Assembly: GCA_900769445.1 (NCBI GenBank)
Contig: CAAGGR010000042.1
Span: forward strand, 1-63,133
Source: an uncultured Alistipes sp.
GTDB lineage: Bacteria > Bacteroidota > Bacteroidia > Bacteroidales > Rikenellaceae
Length of the DNA: 63,133 nucleotides
Direction: 5' to 3'
Below are positions 35,888 through 44,380 of this stretch, piece by piece. Below the pieces are notes generated by a model. It saw only the letters and a program-made list of their open reading frames with translations. It did no database searches and was not told where the DNA came from. A program made the position numbers and the translations under genes. The stretch's first letter is position 1, and each line of letters opens with the position of its first letter.

Positions 35888-36883
35888 TTATTTATCTTCT
35901 TTGTTTGTTTTCAAACCATTCTCCAAATTCTCTCGGCGCTCAAAGGCATCGACGATATACTTCACAAGCTGATGACGCACAATATCGCGCTTATCAAACT
36001 CTACAATACCTATGCCTTCGATGTTTTTAAGGGTCTCCATAGCGCGCGTAAGACCGCTATCCGAGCGACGTGGGAGGTCAATCTGTGTAACATCACCCGT
36101 AACGATAAACTTGGCGTTGCGACCCATACGCGTTAGGAACATCTTTATCTGCGAGAGGGTTGTATTCTGCGCCTCGTCAAGGATTACAAAGGCGTTATCA
36201 AGGGTGCGACCACGCATATAGGCAAGCGGAGCAATCTGCACCGTACCCTCCTCGATATATTTCTGTAGTTTGGCTGCGGGAATCATATCGTTCAGCGCAT
36301 CGTATAGAGGCTGTAGATATGGGTCGAGCTTCTCCTTCATATCTCCAGGTAGGAAACCGAGCTTCTCGCCCGCCTCTACAGCTGGGCGCGTAAGGATGAT
36401 ACGACGTATCTCACGCTCCTTCAAAGCCCTTACCGCCAACGCTATAGCGGTATAGGTCTTACCCGAGCCTGCAGGACCCACAGCAAAGAGTAGGTCGTTC
36501 TTCTGTGATAGTTTCACAAGATGTTGCTGATTTACCGTGCGGGCGCGGATGATAGCGCCATTATTACCATAGACAATAACATCTTTATCTACCACTGGTG
36601 GCTCGACACTAAGCTCCGTAAGGCTCGACGAGAAGGCCTGCGACACCACCTCCGAAGAGATATGTCCATACTTTACATAGTACTCCACAAGGGCATTCAT
36701 TCTGCGTTCAAACGCCAAGACATCGCTCTTAGCGCCCAAAGCCTTAATCTGGCTGCCGCGTGCTACAATCTTTACCTTTGGGCATAGCTCTCGCATCTGC
36801 TCAAGATATGCATCCTGCGCACCGTATAGCTCTCGGGCATCGACGCCCTCTACAATTATCTCCTTCGTAATATCCTCACTCAT
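35888..36883 (-). CDS. phoH: PhoH-family ATPase
   Basis: 331 aa. An N-terminal KH-like segment (about residues 15-85) precedes the PhoH ATPase: Walker A GPAGSGKTYTAIA, ILTRPAVEAGEKLGFLPGDMKEK, Walker B NAFVILDEAQN and TGDVTQIDLPR. Likely acts on RNA. 7 bp after the barrel-protein gene. Confidence 0.93.
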   Translation of the reverse strand: MSEDITKEIIVEGVDARELYGAQDAYLEQMRELCPKVKIVARGSQIKALGAKSDVLAFERRMNALVEYYVKYGHISSEVVSQAFSSSLTELSVEPPVVDKDVIVYGNNGAIIRARTVNQQHLVKLSQKNDLLFAVGPAGSGKTYTAIALAVRALKEREIRRIILTRPAVEAGEKLGFLPGDMKEKLDPYLQPLYDALNDMIPAAKLQKYIEEGTVQIAPLAYMRGRTLDNAFVILDEAQNTTLSQIKMFLTRMGRNAKFIVTGDVTQIDLPRRSDSGLTRAMETLKNIEGIGIVEFDKRDIVRHQLVKYIVDAFERRENLENGLKTNKEDK

Positions 36884-36889
36884 AACTTA

Positions 36890-37555
36890 TTACATTACCA
36901 GCGACACTCCAAACATCACCTTATGTGTACGGGTTGAAAACTCGAGTCCCGCACCCCTATTCGTAGCACCAAGTTGATTTACACCATCCTGCAAGGCGTG
37001 AGTATACTTAAGCTCTACAACCACATTTGGCATCACGCGAACACCAACACCTGTAGCCAAGTTCCATGTTGGCGTTACTATACCAAACATATAACTCTCT
37101 CTGCCATCGAGATATCCGCCATTCGATATAAGACCGAACTGCACACCGCCACACGCTCTAACAACACCATCCCAAAGACGCAGCGAGAGCAACAACGGCA
37201 TCTCAAAGGCTGTGGTCGTGATATCGTAGCGCTTACCCCTATACTCGGCATCTATGCCACCCTTCTCGAAGATAAAACCACTCTCAACAGCGAAGTAGCG
37301 ACCCACCGTAAGCGCCATATTAAGATGCCCCTGAAGGCTAAGGCGCGAGTTTAGCACCACCCCCTTCTCAGATACCCTGCCAAAGCCCGTGTAGACGCCA
37401 CCAAGACCCGCGCCCCACTCGGTACCTACCAAACTCTGCTCGCGCTCTTCGAGCATAAAGAGGTTAGGATACTCCTGCGCCACGGCCCTTGTCCCCATAG
37501 CTGAGAACAACGCCACCACCGCAATAGTTAAAATATGTCGTACACGACCCATCAT
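36890..37555 (-). CDS. Outer-membrane beta-barrel protein
   Basis: 221 aa with signal peptide ending near MGTRAVAQ. The rest is an eight-strand-type barrel (GAGLGGVYTGFG, FAVESGFIFEKGGID, LSLRLWDGVVRACGGVQFGL), similar to the general outer membrane beta-barrel domain common in Bacteroidetes. Role unknown. Transcribed toward phoH. Confidence 0.75.
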   Translation of the reverse strand: MMGRVRHILTIAVVALFSAMGTRAVAQEYPNLFMLEEREQSLVGTEWGAGLGGVYTGFGRVSEKGVVLNSRLSLQGHLNMALTVGRYFAVESGFIFEKGGIDAEYRGKRYDITTTAFEMPLLLSLRLWDGVVRACGGVQFGLISNGGYLDGRESYMFGIVTPTWNLATGVGVRVMPNVVVELKYTHALQDGVNQLGATNRGAGLEFSTRTHKVMFGVSLVM

Positions 37556-37630
37556 AGAGCTAAATATTATCCTTCAAAGATACTTATTATAAATAAATAA
37601 ACCAAAATTTGGAGTAAATATTTTCTAAAG

Positions 37631-37662
37631 TTTCCAAAATCCAACTAATTAACTTATCTTTG
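37631..37662 (+). promoter_or_regulatory. Promoter of der
   Basis: TTTC (37631-37634), 20-bp spacer, TATCTTTG (37655-37662). Start near 37669, leader about 37 bases. Confidence 0.55.
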
Positions 37663-37705
37663 TGCCGAAATATGTGGATATAAGAAATAAAAAAGATAGT
37701 AGATT

Positions 37706-39010
37706 ATGAGTTTGGTTGCAATTGTAGGTCGCCCAAATGTGGGTAAGTCAACACTTTTCAATCGCCTTGTAGGTCAGCGTCAGGCTATCGTCGACGAGAC
37801 TGCCGGTACAACACGCGACCGCCACTATGGCAAGACAGATTGGAACGGTAAGGAGTTCTCTGTTATCGACACTGGTGGTTACACCGTAAACTCTGAGGAC
37901 ATCTTCGAGGATGAGATTCGTCGCCAGGTGATGTTGGCTATCGACGAGGCAGACCTTATCCTCTTCCTTGTTGAGGTGCGCACAGGTATCACCGACCTCG
38001 ATATGATGATGGCAGATATCCTACGCCGCTCGGGTAAGAAGGTGATGCTCGTATGTAACAAGGTTGACACCTACGACCTTATCTACTACTCGCACGAGTT
38101 CCACGCATTGGGTCTTGGCGAGCCATTCTGCATCAGCTCAATGTCTGGTAGCGGTACTGGCGATATGATGGATGCCATCCTTGCCAACCTCCCTGAGGAT
38201 ACCACTGCCGAGTACGATGCGACACTTCCACGCATCGCCATCGTGGGTCGTCCAAACGTGGGTAAGTCATCTATGACTAACGCCCTACTTGGTCAGGAGC
38301 GCAATATCGTAACAAACGTAGCGGGTACTACACGCGACTCTATTCACACACGATACAACATGTACGGCATGGACTTCTACCTTATCGACACCGCAGGTAT
38401 GCGTAAGAAGGGTAAGGTTACTGAAGACCTTGAGTTCTACTCTGTTATGCGCTCTATTCGCGCCATCGAGAACTCGGATGTCTGCGTACTTATGCTCGAC
38501 GCGGAGCAGGGTGTAGAGTCGCAGGACCTCAACATCCACAACCTCATCGTGCGCAACCGCAAGGGCTGCGTCATCGTGGTTAACAAGTGGGATTTGGTGG
38601 AGAAGGATAGCAACACCATGAAGGTATGGCGCGAGTTCCTCGAGAAGAAGTTGGCTCCATTTAGCGACATCCCAATTATCTTCACCTCTGTAATCAACAA
38701 GCAGCGCATCCTCGATGTGTTGCAGGCTGCAATTCGCGTATATCAGTCGCGTAAGCGTCGTATCTCGACATCGGAGCTTAACGAGTTCTTCTTGCCTTTG
38801 ATTGAGAACTACCCTCCTGCAGCAACTAAGGGTAAGTACATCAAAATCAAGTATGTAACACAGCTACCAACGCCTACACCGCAGTTCGCCTTCTTCGTGA
38901 ACTTGCCACAGTATATCAAGGAGTCGTACCGCCGCTTCTTGGAGAATAAACTCCGCGAGCAGTGGGATTTCTCGGGAGTGCCAATTCAGATATACTTCCG
39001 TCAAAAGTAA
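37706..39010 (+). CDS. der: Ribosome biogenesis GTPase Der
   Basis: 434 aa. Two G domains in tandem: GRPNVGKSTLFN / DTGGYT / NKVD and GRPNVGKSSMTN / DTAGMRKK / NKWD, then a KH-like C-terminal domain. Needed for 50S subunit maturation. Single gene with its own promoter and terminator. Confidence 0.96.
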   Translation: MSLVAIVGRPNVGKSTLFNRLVGQRQAIVDETAGTTRDRHYGKTDWNGKEFSVIDTGGYTVNSEDIFEDEIRRQVMLAIDEADLILFLVEVRTGITDLDMMMADILRRSGKKVMLVCNKVDTYDLIYYSHEFHALGLGEPFCISSMSGSGTGDMMDAILANLPEDTTAEYDATLPRIAIVGRPNVGKSSMTNALLGQERNIVTNVAGTTRDSIHTRYNMYGMDFYLIDTAGMRKKGKVTEDLEFYSVMRSIRAIENSDVCVLMLDAEQGVESQDLNIHNLIVRNRKGCVIVVNKWDLVEKDSNTMKVWREFLEKKLAPFSDIPIIFTSVINKQRILDVLQAAIRVYQSRKRRISTSELNEFFLPLIENYPPAATKGKYIKIKYVTQLPTPTPQFAFFVNLPQYIKESYRRFLENKLREQWDFSGVPIQIYFRQK

Positions 39011-39030
39011 GAGAGAAACGATACAGCTTA

Positions 39031-39055
39031 AGCGCATCCTTCGGGTGCGCTTTTT
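39031..39055 (+). terminator. Terminator of der
   Basis: AGCGCATCC, loop TTC, GGGTGCGCT with a following T run. Confidence 0.85.
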
Positions 39056-39237
39056 GTTTAACTAAAAACTAAAGTTTTTCTCATCTCTACCCCCCCCTAT
39101 CTCTGCCCATAAAACTAATAAATACAAACAAATTTGCATAGTTGCATTTTTTTTCACATATTTGCAACATAAACTGAGGCATTGTGCCGCAAACAAAACT
39201 TGATAATTATTTATAACCTTTTAATGATCCTAAAACT

Positions 39238-41265
39238 ATGAGAAAATTTTTCACTATTTGCGCAACCATCATCGGCGTTATAGGCCTTATTGGTTGTACA
39301 AATGATGGCAATGAGCTATCTAATGGTACTACTGCTACAACCCCAACCATTAGCATCAGCCAGGTTGAGGTTACGCCAGAGTCTATAACATTTGAGGTAA
39401 CAACCAACATGGCTGGCAAACTTGGATACGTAGCATCTCCAGATGGCTTTAAGGCTCCAAAGCCTGACACATGGTTTACACACAACTCTAAGGAGATTTC
39501 TGGCACACAGCAGATTACAATCACAGGTCTTAACGACGACACCAACTACACCCTCTATGCGATGCTTAGCGCAACAGATGGTGGTCAGTTGAGCGCCCCT
39601 AAGAGCCTTAAGTTCACAACACCAGATGACGGTGTGGCAAACCCTATTACAATCCTTAACACCTCTTACGACCGAATTTCATTCAATATCAATATTGCAG
39701 GTAGCTACGTATACCAGTGTATTGATGAGGAATATCTTAACTACAACCACCTCACTATTGAGGATTATATCACAGCAAACGGTATCGGTATTCGCCACTC
39801 AGGAGAGCTAACTATCGACTGGATAAATGGTACCGAGTTTGGTGCATACAAGATGAATGTTCGCGAGAATAGCAAGTACTTCGTCATTGCCGCAATTACT
39901 GATGGAAGTACTATCACTGACAATATCTTCTACCGCGAGACTACCACACCTAAGCGTCCAGAGACTAATGCTGGTCTTACAACAGAGCTTAAGGATATTA
40001 CATCTACAACTGTAACTATCAAGGCTACTCCTGATGCAAATGTTGCAAAGTACTATGTCTATGTACGAGATAAGAAGTGGTCTGACGAGATTATGGCTGG
40101 TTATGACGAAACTACGCTTAAAACCTTGGTTAAGAGTCCATCTGCTGGTTCTTGGATTCTTGAGGGCGAGCAGGAGAAGGTTTGGAGCGGTCTTAGGGCA
40201 GAGACTGAGTATATTTGCCACATCGTGATTGTAGATAACAAAGAGGCAGAGGCTATGTTCCTATACCCATTCAAAACATCTGAGCGAAGCGCTCCAGCGC
40301 CTAAAATAGATGCTTCAATAACCTTAGATGCTGAGAATGGACACAACACCCTATACCTTAACATCTTCTCAGAGGATGCAAGTAATGTTCGCGTAGCATT
40401 CGAGCCTCTTGCAGACATTGTCGATCTACGCGACAGTGGTAAGACCGACTCAGGCATTGCGAACGACGACTGGTATAGCATAGCACTTACAGGTGAGCAG
40501 GTTGCAGCTATTAAGAGTACTGGTCTTTCTATTAAGATGGAGGATCTGTTCCCAGGTGTTGAGTACGCTGCTATTGTAAGCGTTAAGAATGAAGAGCTAA
40601 CTGAGACTGTTAAACTTGCAGCAAATACAACAGCTGAGAAGCCTATTCCAACGCGTGTAGAGTCTGATCTCTTCACATCGTTGCTTGGCGAGTGGGAGGT
40701 TTCATACCCTCTTATTCAGTTCAACTTGGTAGAGGTAAACATCCGCAATGCTAAGGTTACTATTGCAGCAGGTGCTGACGAGGATACTGAGGAGTACTAC
40801 CGTAGCCACAACCGCCTTGTAATTCAGGGCTGGCCATTCAACGTTGAGAATAATGGTTCGTTCAACCCAGATTCTCAGCCATACTTCTCTCCTACCGACT
40901 TGAAGGAGTCAAGCTCATATTGGAGAGAGAACCCTGCTTTGGCACTTCGCGACTACGGTCCAAAGATCTTCTTGGAGATTGACCAGAATGGTAATATTAC
41001 CGTACCTTCATCACGTGGCGAGTATCTCTACAACTGGGCTTCGGATGGTACATTCTACTTCTTCGGTGCAGACCTTGATAATGAGTTTACTGCCCCTGCA
41101 TCATTCCCAGTCGTACTCTCGGATGGTGGCAATACCCTAACTATTGGTGCTTGCGCATCGGGTGCTGAGTTTGGCTATGGTGTTTACCGCCCTGCGGTAT
41201 TCCGCAACATTAAGGAGACTTGGGCATTGTCTACTGGCGATATTGTTCTTACGCGAGTAAAGTAA
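39238..41265 (+). CDS. Multidomain surface lipoprotein, partner of the IdeS-like protease
   Basis: 675 aa. Lipobox GLIGC near residue 20. Fibronectin-III-like domains follow (SQVEVTPESITFEV...NDDTNYTLYAMLSA; STTVTIKATPDANVAKYYVY; then a third around residues 345-465). The C-terminal region from about residue 478 (SDLFTSLLGEWEVSY onward) is a separate beta-rich domain ending IVLTRVK. No enzyme motif recognised. 10 bp before the IdeS-like gene, so probably one operon and a joint surface function such as capturing or presenting substrate. Confidence 0.7.
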   Translation: MRKFFTICATIIGVIGLIGCTNDGNELSNGTTATTPTISISQVEVTPESITFEVTTNMAGKLGYVASPDGFKAPKPDTWFTHNSKEISGTQQITITGLNDDTNYTLYAMLSATDGGQLSAPKSLKFTTPDDGVANPITILNTSYDRISFNINIAGSYVYQCIDEEYLNYNHLTIEDYITANGIGIRHSGELTIDWINGTEFGAYKMNVRENSKYFVIAAITDGSTITDNIFYRETTTPKRPETNAGLTTELKDITSTTVTIKATPDANVAKYYVYVRDKKWSDEIMAGYDETTLKTLVKSPSAGSWILEGEQEKVWSGLRAETEYICHIVIVDNKEAEAMFLYPFKTSERSAPAPKIDASITLDAENGHNTLYLNIFSEDASNVRVAFEPLADIVDLRDSGKTDSGIANDDWYSIALTGEQVAAIKSTGLSIKMEDLFPGVEYAAIVSVKNEELTETVKLAANTTAEKPIPTRVESDLFTSLLGEWEVSYPLIQFNLVEVNIRNAKVTIAAGADEDTEEYYRSHNRLVIQGWPFNVENNGSFNPDSQPYFSPTDLKESSSYWRENPALALRDYGPKIFLEIDQNGNITVPSSRGEYLYNWASDGTFYFFGADLDNEFTAPASFPVVLSDGGNTLTIGACASGAEFGYGVYRPAVFRNIKETWALSTGDIVLTRVK

Positions 41266-41275
41266 TGTAACGAAT

Positions 41276-42961
41276 ATGAAAAAGATTCTATTTTCACTTA
41301 TCGCGCTTTTGGGCATAGTGGCTTGCGAGCAGGAGCAGACTGATGCCACCTTGCAGACACTACGACTAAGCGTCGATAAAAGCGAGATTGTAGCCGATGG
41401 CTCGGAGGAGACAACCTTCAGCGTTGCAGATAGCAACGACGCTACGGTTACGGATGCTAAGATATACTTTGCCGATACTAACGAGGTCTTGGAGGGTAAC
41501 ACCTTCAAGACCAAGTATGCGGGCGAGTATAAGTTCTACGCAAAGCGTGGCAACGAGAAGTCGAACACCATCATTGTAACAGCTACAAAGGCTGAGGATA
41601 CCCCTAACGACGAGCCTGAGACACCTGGCGACGACCCAGTTCAGGAGCAGATTGTGCTAAGCGTATCGCCAACAACCATCAAGGCTGATGGCACTGAGAG
41701 CGCAGTATTCACACTTAAGGTTGATGGTAAGAGCACCACAAACTTTGACGTCTACAACGCCGCTGACAACAGCAAGCTATCGGGCAACAAGTTCTCAACA
41801 AGCGAGTATGGCGAGTACTCATTCTACGCCATGTACGAAGGCGAGAAGTCGAATACTGTGAAGGTTACAGCGCGCATGGTGATTGTCGAGGAGGAGAAGC
41901 CTATCACCCTCACAGCCTCAGCTACAACAATCAAGGCTAATGGTGTTGAGAGTGTTAAGTTTACCGTGATGCAGAATGGCGCTGATGTAACTAACGCCTC
42001 AGCTATCTATGTAAACAACGGTAAGCTCAACGGCAATAAGTTCTCTACAACATCGGCTGGCACCTATAACGTATATGCTGTAAAGGGTTCTATGACATCT
42101 GAGACCATCACTATCACTGCTACAGAGGTAACAGCAACAGGCAAGAGCATCGTATTTGCCGATGGCGTAACTATCTCATCTGGCTGGTACGATGTAAACA
42201 AGAAGAGTACACCATCTTATGCTAAGGCAGATGCTATGATGTGCTGGGCAGCATCGTCATCCAACTATTTGCAGTGGTTCCAGGATCGCTATGTTGCTGC
42301 GGGCAATACCCTCCCAGCAGGATGCCCTAACGGCACCTCAAGCGCCTACGATTATGAGTTGCAGATTATGGATGTTTTCCGCGATAACTGGGACAACCTA
42401 ACGCGCGGTGGCTGGGCTGATGGCGGTGTTATATGGTACTTCGAGGGTAGAGATCTATACGCTACAAATGGCACAGAGAGCCATGCATACCCTAAGAGTA
42501 ACACTGGTGGCTACTTCAAGTCTGTATGGAGCGATATCTATCCTGCCAAGATGCACCAGTACGAGGACTCTATATGGGGTTGGTTATATAATCCATACTC
42601 ATATGCTATCGAGATTAACAACTCCAACTGGAGGGGTAGCTCTATCTCTGATCCATTGTTGCAGTTCTCGCAATATATCGTAGATGCTATTAAGTATGGT
42701 ATGTCATCAATGGCAGTGGCTATGTCGTCTAACTTCAATGGTGCACACGCTGTAACAATCTGGGGTTACGAAATTGATAACGTAACCGAGTATGTTACTA
42801 AGCTCTACATCACCGACTCTGACGACGGCTCAACATCTGAGTTGCGCGAGTATGAGGTGAAGTCGGATAATAGCAACGCAAAGATTAAGCTTACAGGTTA
42901 CACAACATACTACCCATATGCACTATTCCCAATTTCGGGTTACGACTCTGCAAACAGATAG
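41276..42961 (+). CDS. IdeS/Mac-like cysteine endopeptidase (C66) lipoprotein with Ig-like repeats
   Basis: 561 aa. Lipobox GIVAC (Cys17). Three repeats of about 85 aa (LRLSVDKSEIVADGSEETTF; LSVSPTTIKADGTESAVF; LTASATTIKANGVESVKF) form Ig-like stalks up to about residue 285. The catalytic part matches the streptococcal IgG protease IdeS in order: GWYDV (303-307), Cys323 in MMCWAASSSNYLQWF, His491 in GAHAVTIWGYEID, and Asp514/Asp516 in LYITDSDDG. IdeS cleaves IgG hinges; the target here is unknown (inference: host immunoglobulin or mucin). Confidence 0.85.
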   Translation: MKKILFSLIALLGIVACEQEQTDATLQTLRLSVDKSEIVADGSEETTFSVADSNDATVTDAKIYFADTNEVLEGNTFKTKYAGEYKFYAKRGNEKSNTIIVTATKAEDTPNDEPETPGDDPVQEQIVLSVSPTTIKADGTESAVFTLKVDGKSTTNFDVYNAADNSKLSGNKFSTSEYGEYSFYAMYEGEKSNTVKVTARMVIVEEEKPITLTASATTIKANGVESVKFTVMQNGADVTNASAIYVNNGKLNGNKFSTTSAGTYNVYAVKGSMTSETITITATEVTATGKSIVFADGVTISSGWYDVNKKSTPSYAKADAMMCWAASSSNYLQWFQDRYVAAGNTLPAGCPNGTSSAYDYELQIMDVFRDNWDNLTRGGWADGGVIWYFEGRDLYATNGTESHAYPKSNTGGYFKSVWSDIYPAKMHQYEDSIWGWLYNPYSYAIEINNSNWRGSSISDPLLQFSQYIVDAIKYGMSSMAVAMSSNFNGAHAVTIWGYEIDNVTEYVTKLYITDSDDGSTSELREYEVKSDNSNAKIKLTGYTTYYPYALFPISGYDSANR

Positions 42962-42981
42962 TAGAGTTGCATATAAAATAA

Positions 42982-43015
42982 TAGAGCCTATCCACAGCAG
43001 ATAGGCTCTATTTTT
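42982..43015. terminator. Bidirectional terminator
   Basis: TAGAGCCTATC, 7-base loop, GATAGGCTCTA, then TTTTTATA; lies between convergent genes. Confidence 0.85.
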
Positions 43016-43038
43016 ATATTGTTACGATATTTTACAAA

Positions 43039-43737
43039 TTAATTGACAAGTTCATATACCAGGTCGTCAAGGCATATATACAGCGGAGTATTTGCGCCCC
43101 ACTGGCCGACATCAGTAGTCTCGATAGTAACGCGAATACGCGCTGCGGCTGGTAGATTGAGAGCAAACTCGTGCCAGTTATCCGCCACAAAGCGCTTACC
43201 ATCACGGTAGTCCACAACATAGCACTCTACGCCATTACCCTCCGCAACACCTTTAGACGAGCATGGAGTAAAGATAACCTTAAGGTAGTCGCCCTCACCA
43301 AAAGCACGAGCAAAGCTGTTGATTTCCTCATTGGTAATAGAGGCGTAGGTATAGGTTGTGAGGTTTAGCTTGACGCTACGAAGCTCAAGCGCTCTCATAC
43401 ATACTATATCGCAAGGCTCGTTGTAGCTATCATAGTAGTATAGCAGGAAGCTATCTCCCGATGCAGCGCCACTATTAAAGGCGCAATACTGATTTTCGTA
43501 GAGGCCATTCTTAGGGTCGGTATCGAACATCTTAGACTGCACAAAGCCTCCCCAATAGCCATACTCCTCGTTAAGGAAGTGTTCGAACTTCATCTCACTA
43601 TTGCCAAAGCCAAGGCGATAATCGCCCTCGAAGGCTCTGTCGAAATTCTCTGTAATATTAGATGGTGGCATATGCTTACCACCATTCTCACAAGCCATAA
43701 AGCCCAATGCGAGCATCAATATAAGGATATTTCTCAT
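43039..43737 (-). CDS. DUF4465-like lipoprotein
   Basis: 232 aa. Lipobox GFMAC near residue 15. The body (ENQYCAFNSGAASGDSFLLYYYDS, then a jelly-roll-like set of strands ending APLYICLDDLVYEL-like) resembles DUF4465, a family of Bacteroidetes surface proteins often near polysaccharide or cobalamin loci. Function unknown. Same strand as the LolA-like gene; spacer 31 bp. Confidence 0.55.
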   Translation of the reverse strand: MRNILILMLALGFMACENGGKHMPPSNITENFDRAFEGDYRLGFGNSEMKFEHFLNEEYGYWGGFVQSKMFDTDPKNGLYENQYCAFNSGAASGDSFLLYYYDSYNEPCDIVCMRALELRSVKLNLTTYTYASITNEEINSFARAFGEGDYLKVIFTPCSSKGVAEGNGVECYVVDYRDGKRFVADNWHEFALNLPAAARIRVTIETTDVGQWGANTPLYICLDDLVYELVN

Positions 43738-43768
43738 TGTATTATAGGAATTTAGGTTTTGGATTAGA

Positions 43769-44365
43769 TTATAGGAACGACACCATATCGTAGCTTATAT
43801 AGTTGTTTCTGCTCCAGCGAGGCATAAAAGCGCTATCTACATCTGCCATAATAAGCGCTATAGATACCTCCTCGCCATCGTAGTCGTACTTGACAGCCAA
43901 AGGCTCTATGCGACCATCACGCCGCACAACACTCACATATACAGCAGTGATATCGGCACTCTGCTTAGGCACGAGCTTTAGAATCACGCCATTGTGGATA
44001 TCCTCGCTGATAGTGGCCTCGAACTCCTCGTCAACGAACTCAAAGGCGCGTGTAGGATTTGTAAGCAGGTCGCGCGACGATAGGTTTACCACATCCTCCG
44101 TAACCTCCTTACGCTCGTTGTTAACCTCGTAACGGAGTTTACCATCGCTATACACCTCCATCGTGCCGAGCTGAATATAGTAGCTATCATCCTCGACCAT
44201 AAAGTAGCCATTTATCTGCTCGCCATAGGCATCGACCTTCATAAAGAGGGCGTAGCGACCATTCAGCGTGTAGTTAAGTCCATCTATCCAATCGCGAGCG
44301 TTAATCTGTGCCGACACATCGAGTGTCAACATCAGCGCCACAAGCAACATACAAAGCCTTTTCAT
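43769..44365 (-). CDS. LolA-like outer-membrane lipoprotein carrier
   Basis: 198 aa with signal peptide (about 1-19, ending DVSA). LolA-type half-barrel: NGRYALFMKVDAYGEQINGYFMVEDDSYYIQLGTMEVYSDGKLRYEVNNERKEV in sequence, allowing for strand breaks. In Bacteroidetes a LolA-like gene often follows ftsK, as here (15 bp). Probably shuttles lipoproteins across the periplasm. Confidence 0.7.
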   Translation of the reverse strand: MKRLCMLLVALMLTLDVSAQINARDWIDGLNYTLNGRYALFMKVDAYGEQINGYFMVEDDSYYIQLGTMEVYSDGKLRYEVNNERKEVTEDVVNLSSRDLLTNPTRAFEFVDEEFEATISEDIHNGVILKLVPKQSADITAVYVSVVRRDGRIEPLAVKYDYDGEEVSIALIMADVDSAFMPRWSRNNYISYDMVSFL

Positions 44366-44380
44366 ATTAAAAGTGTTAGA

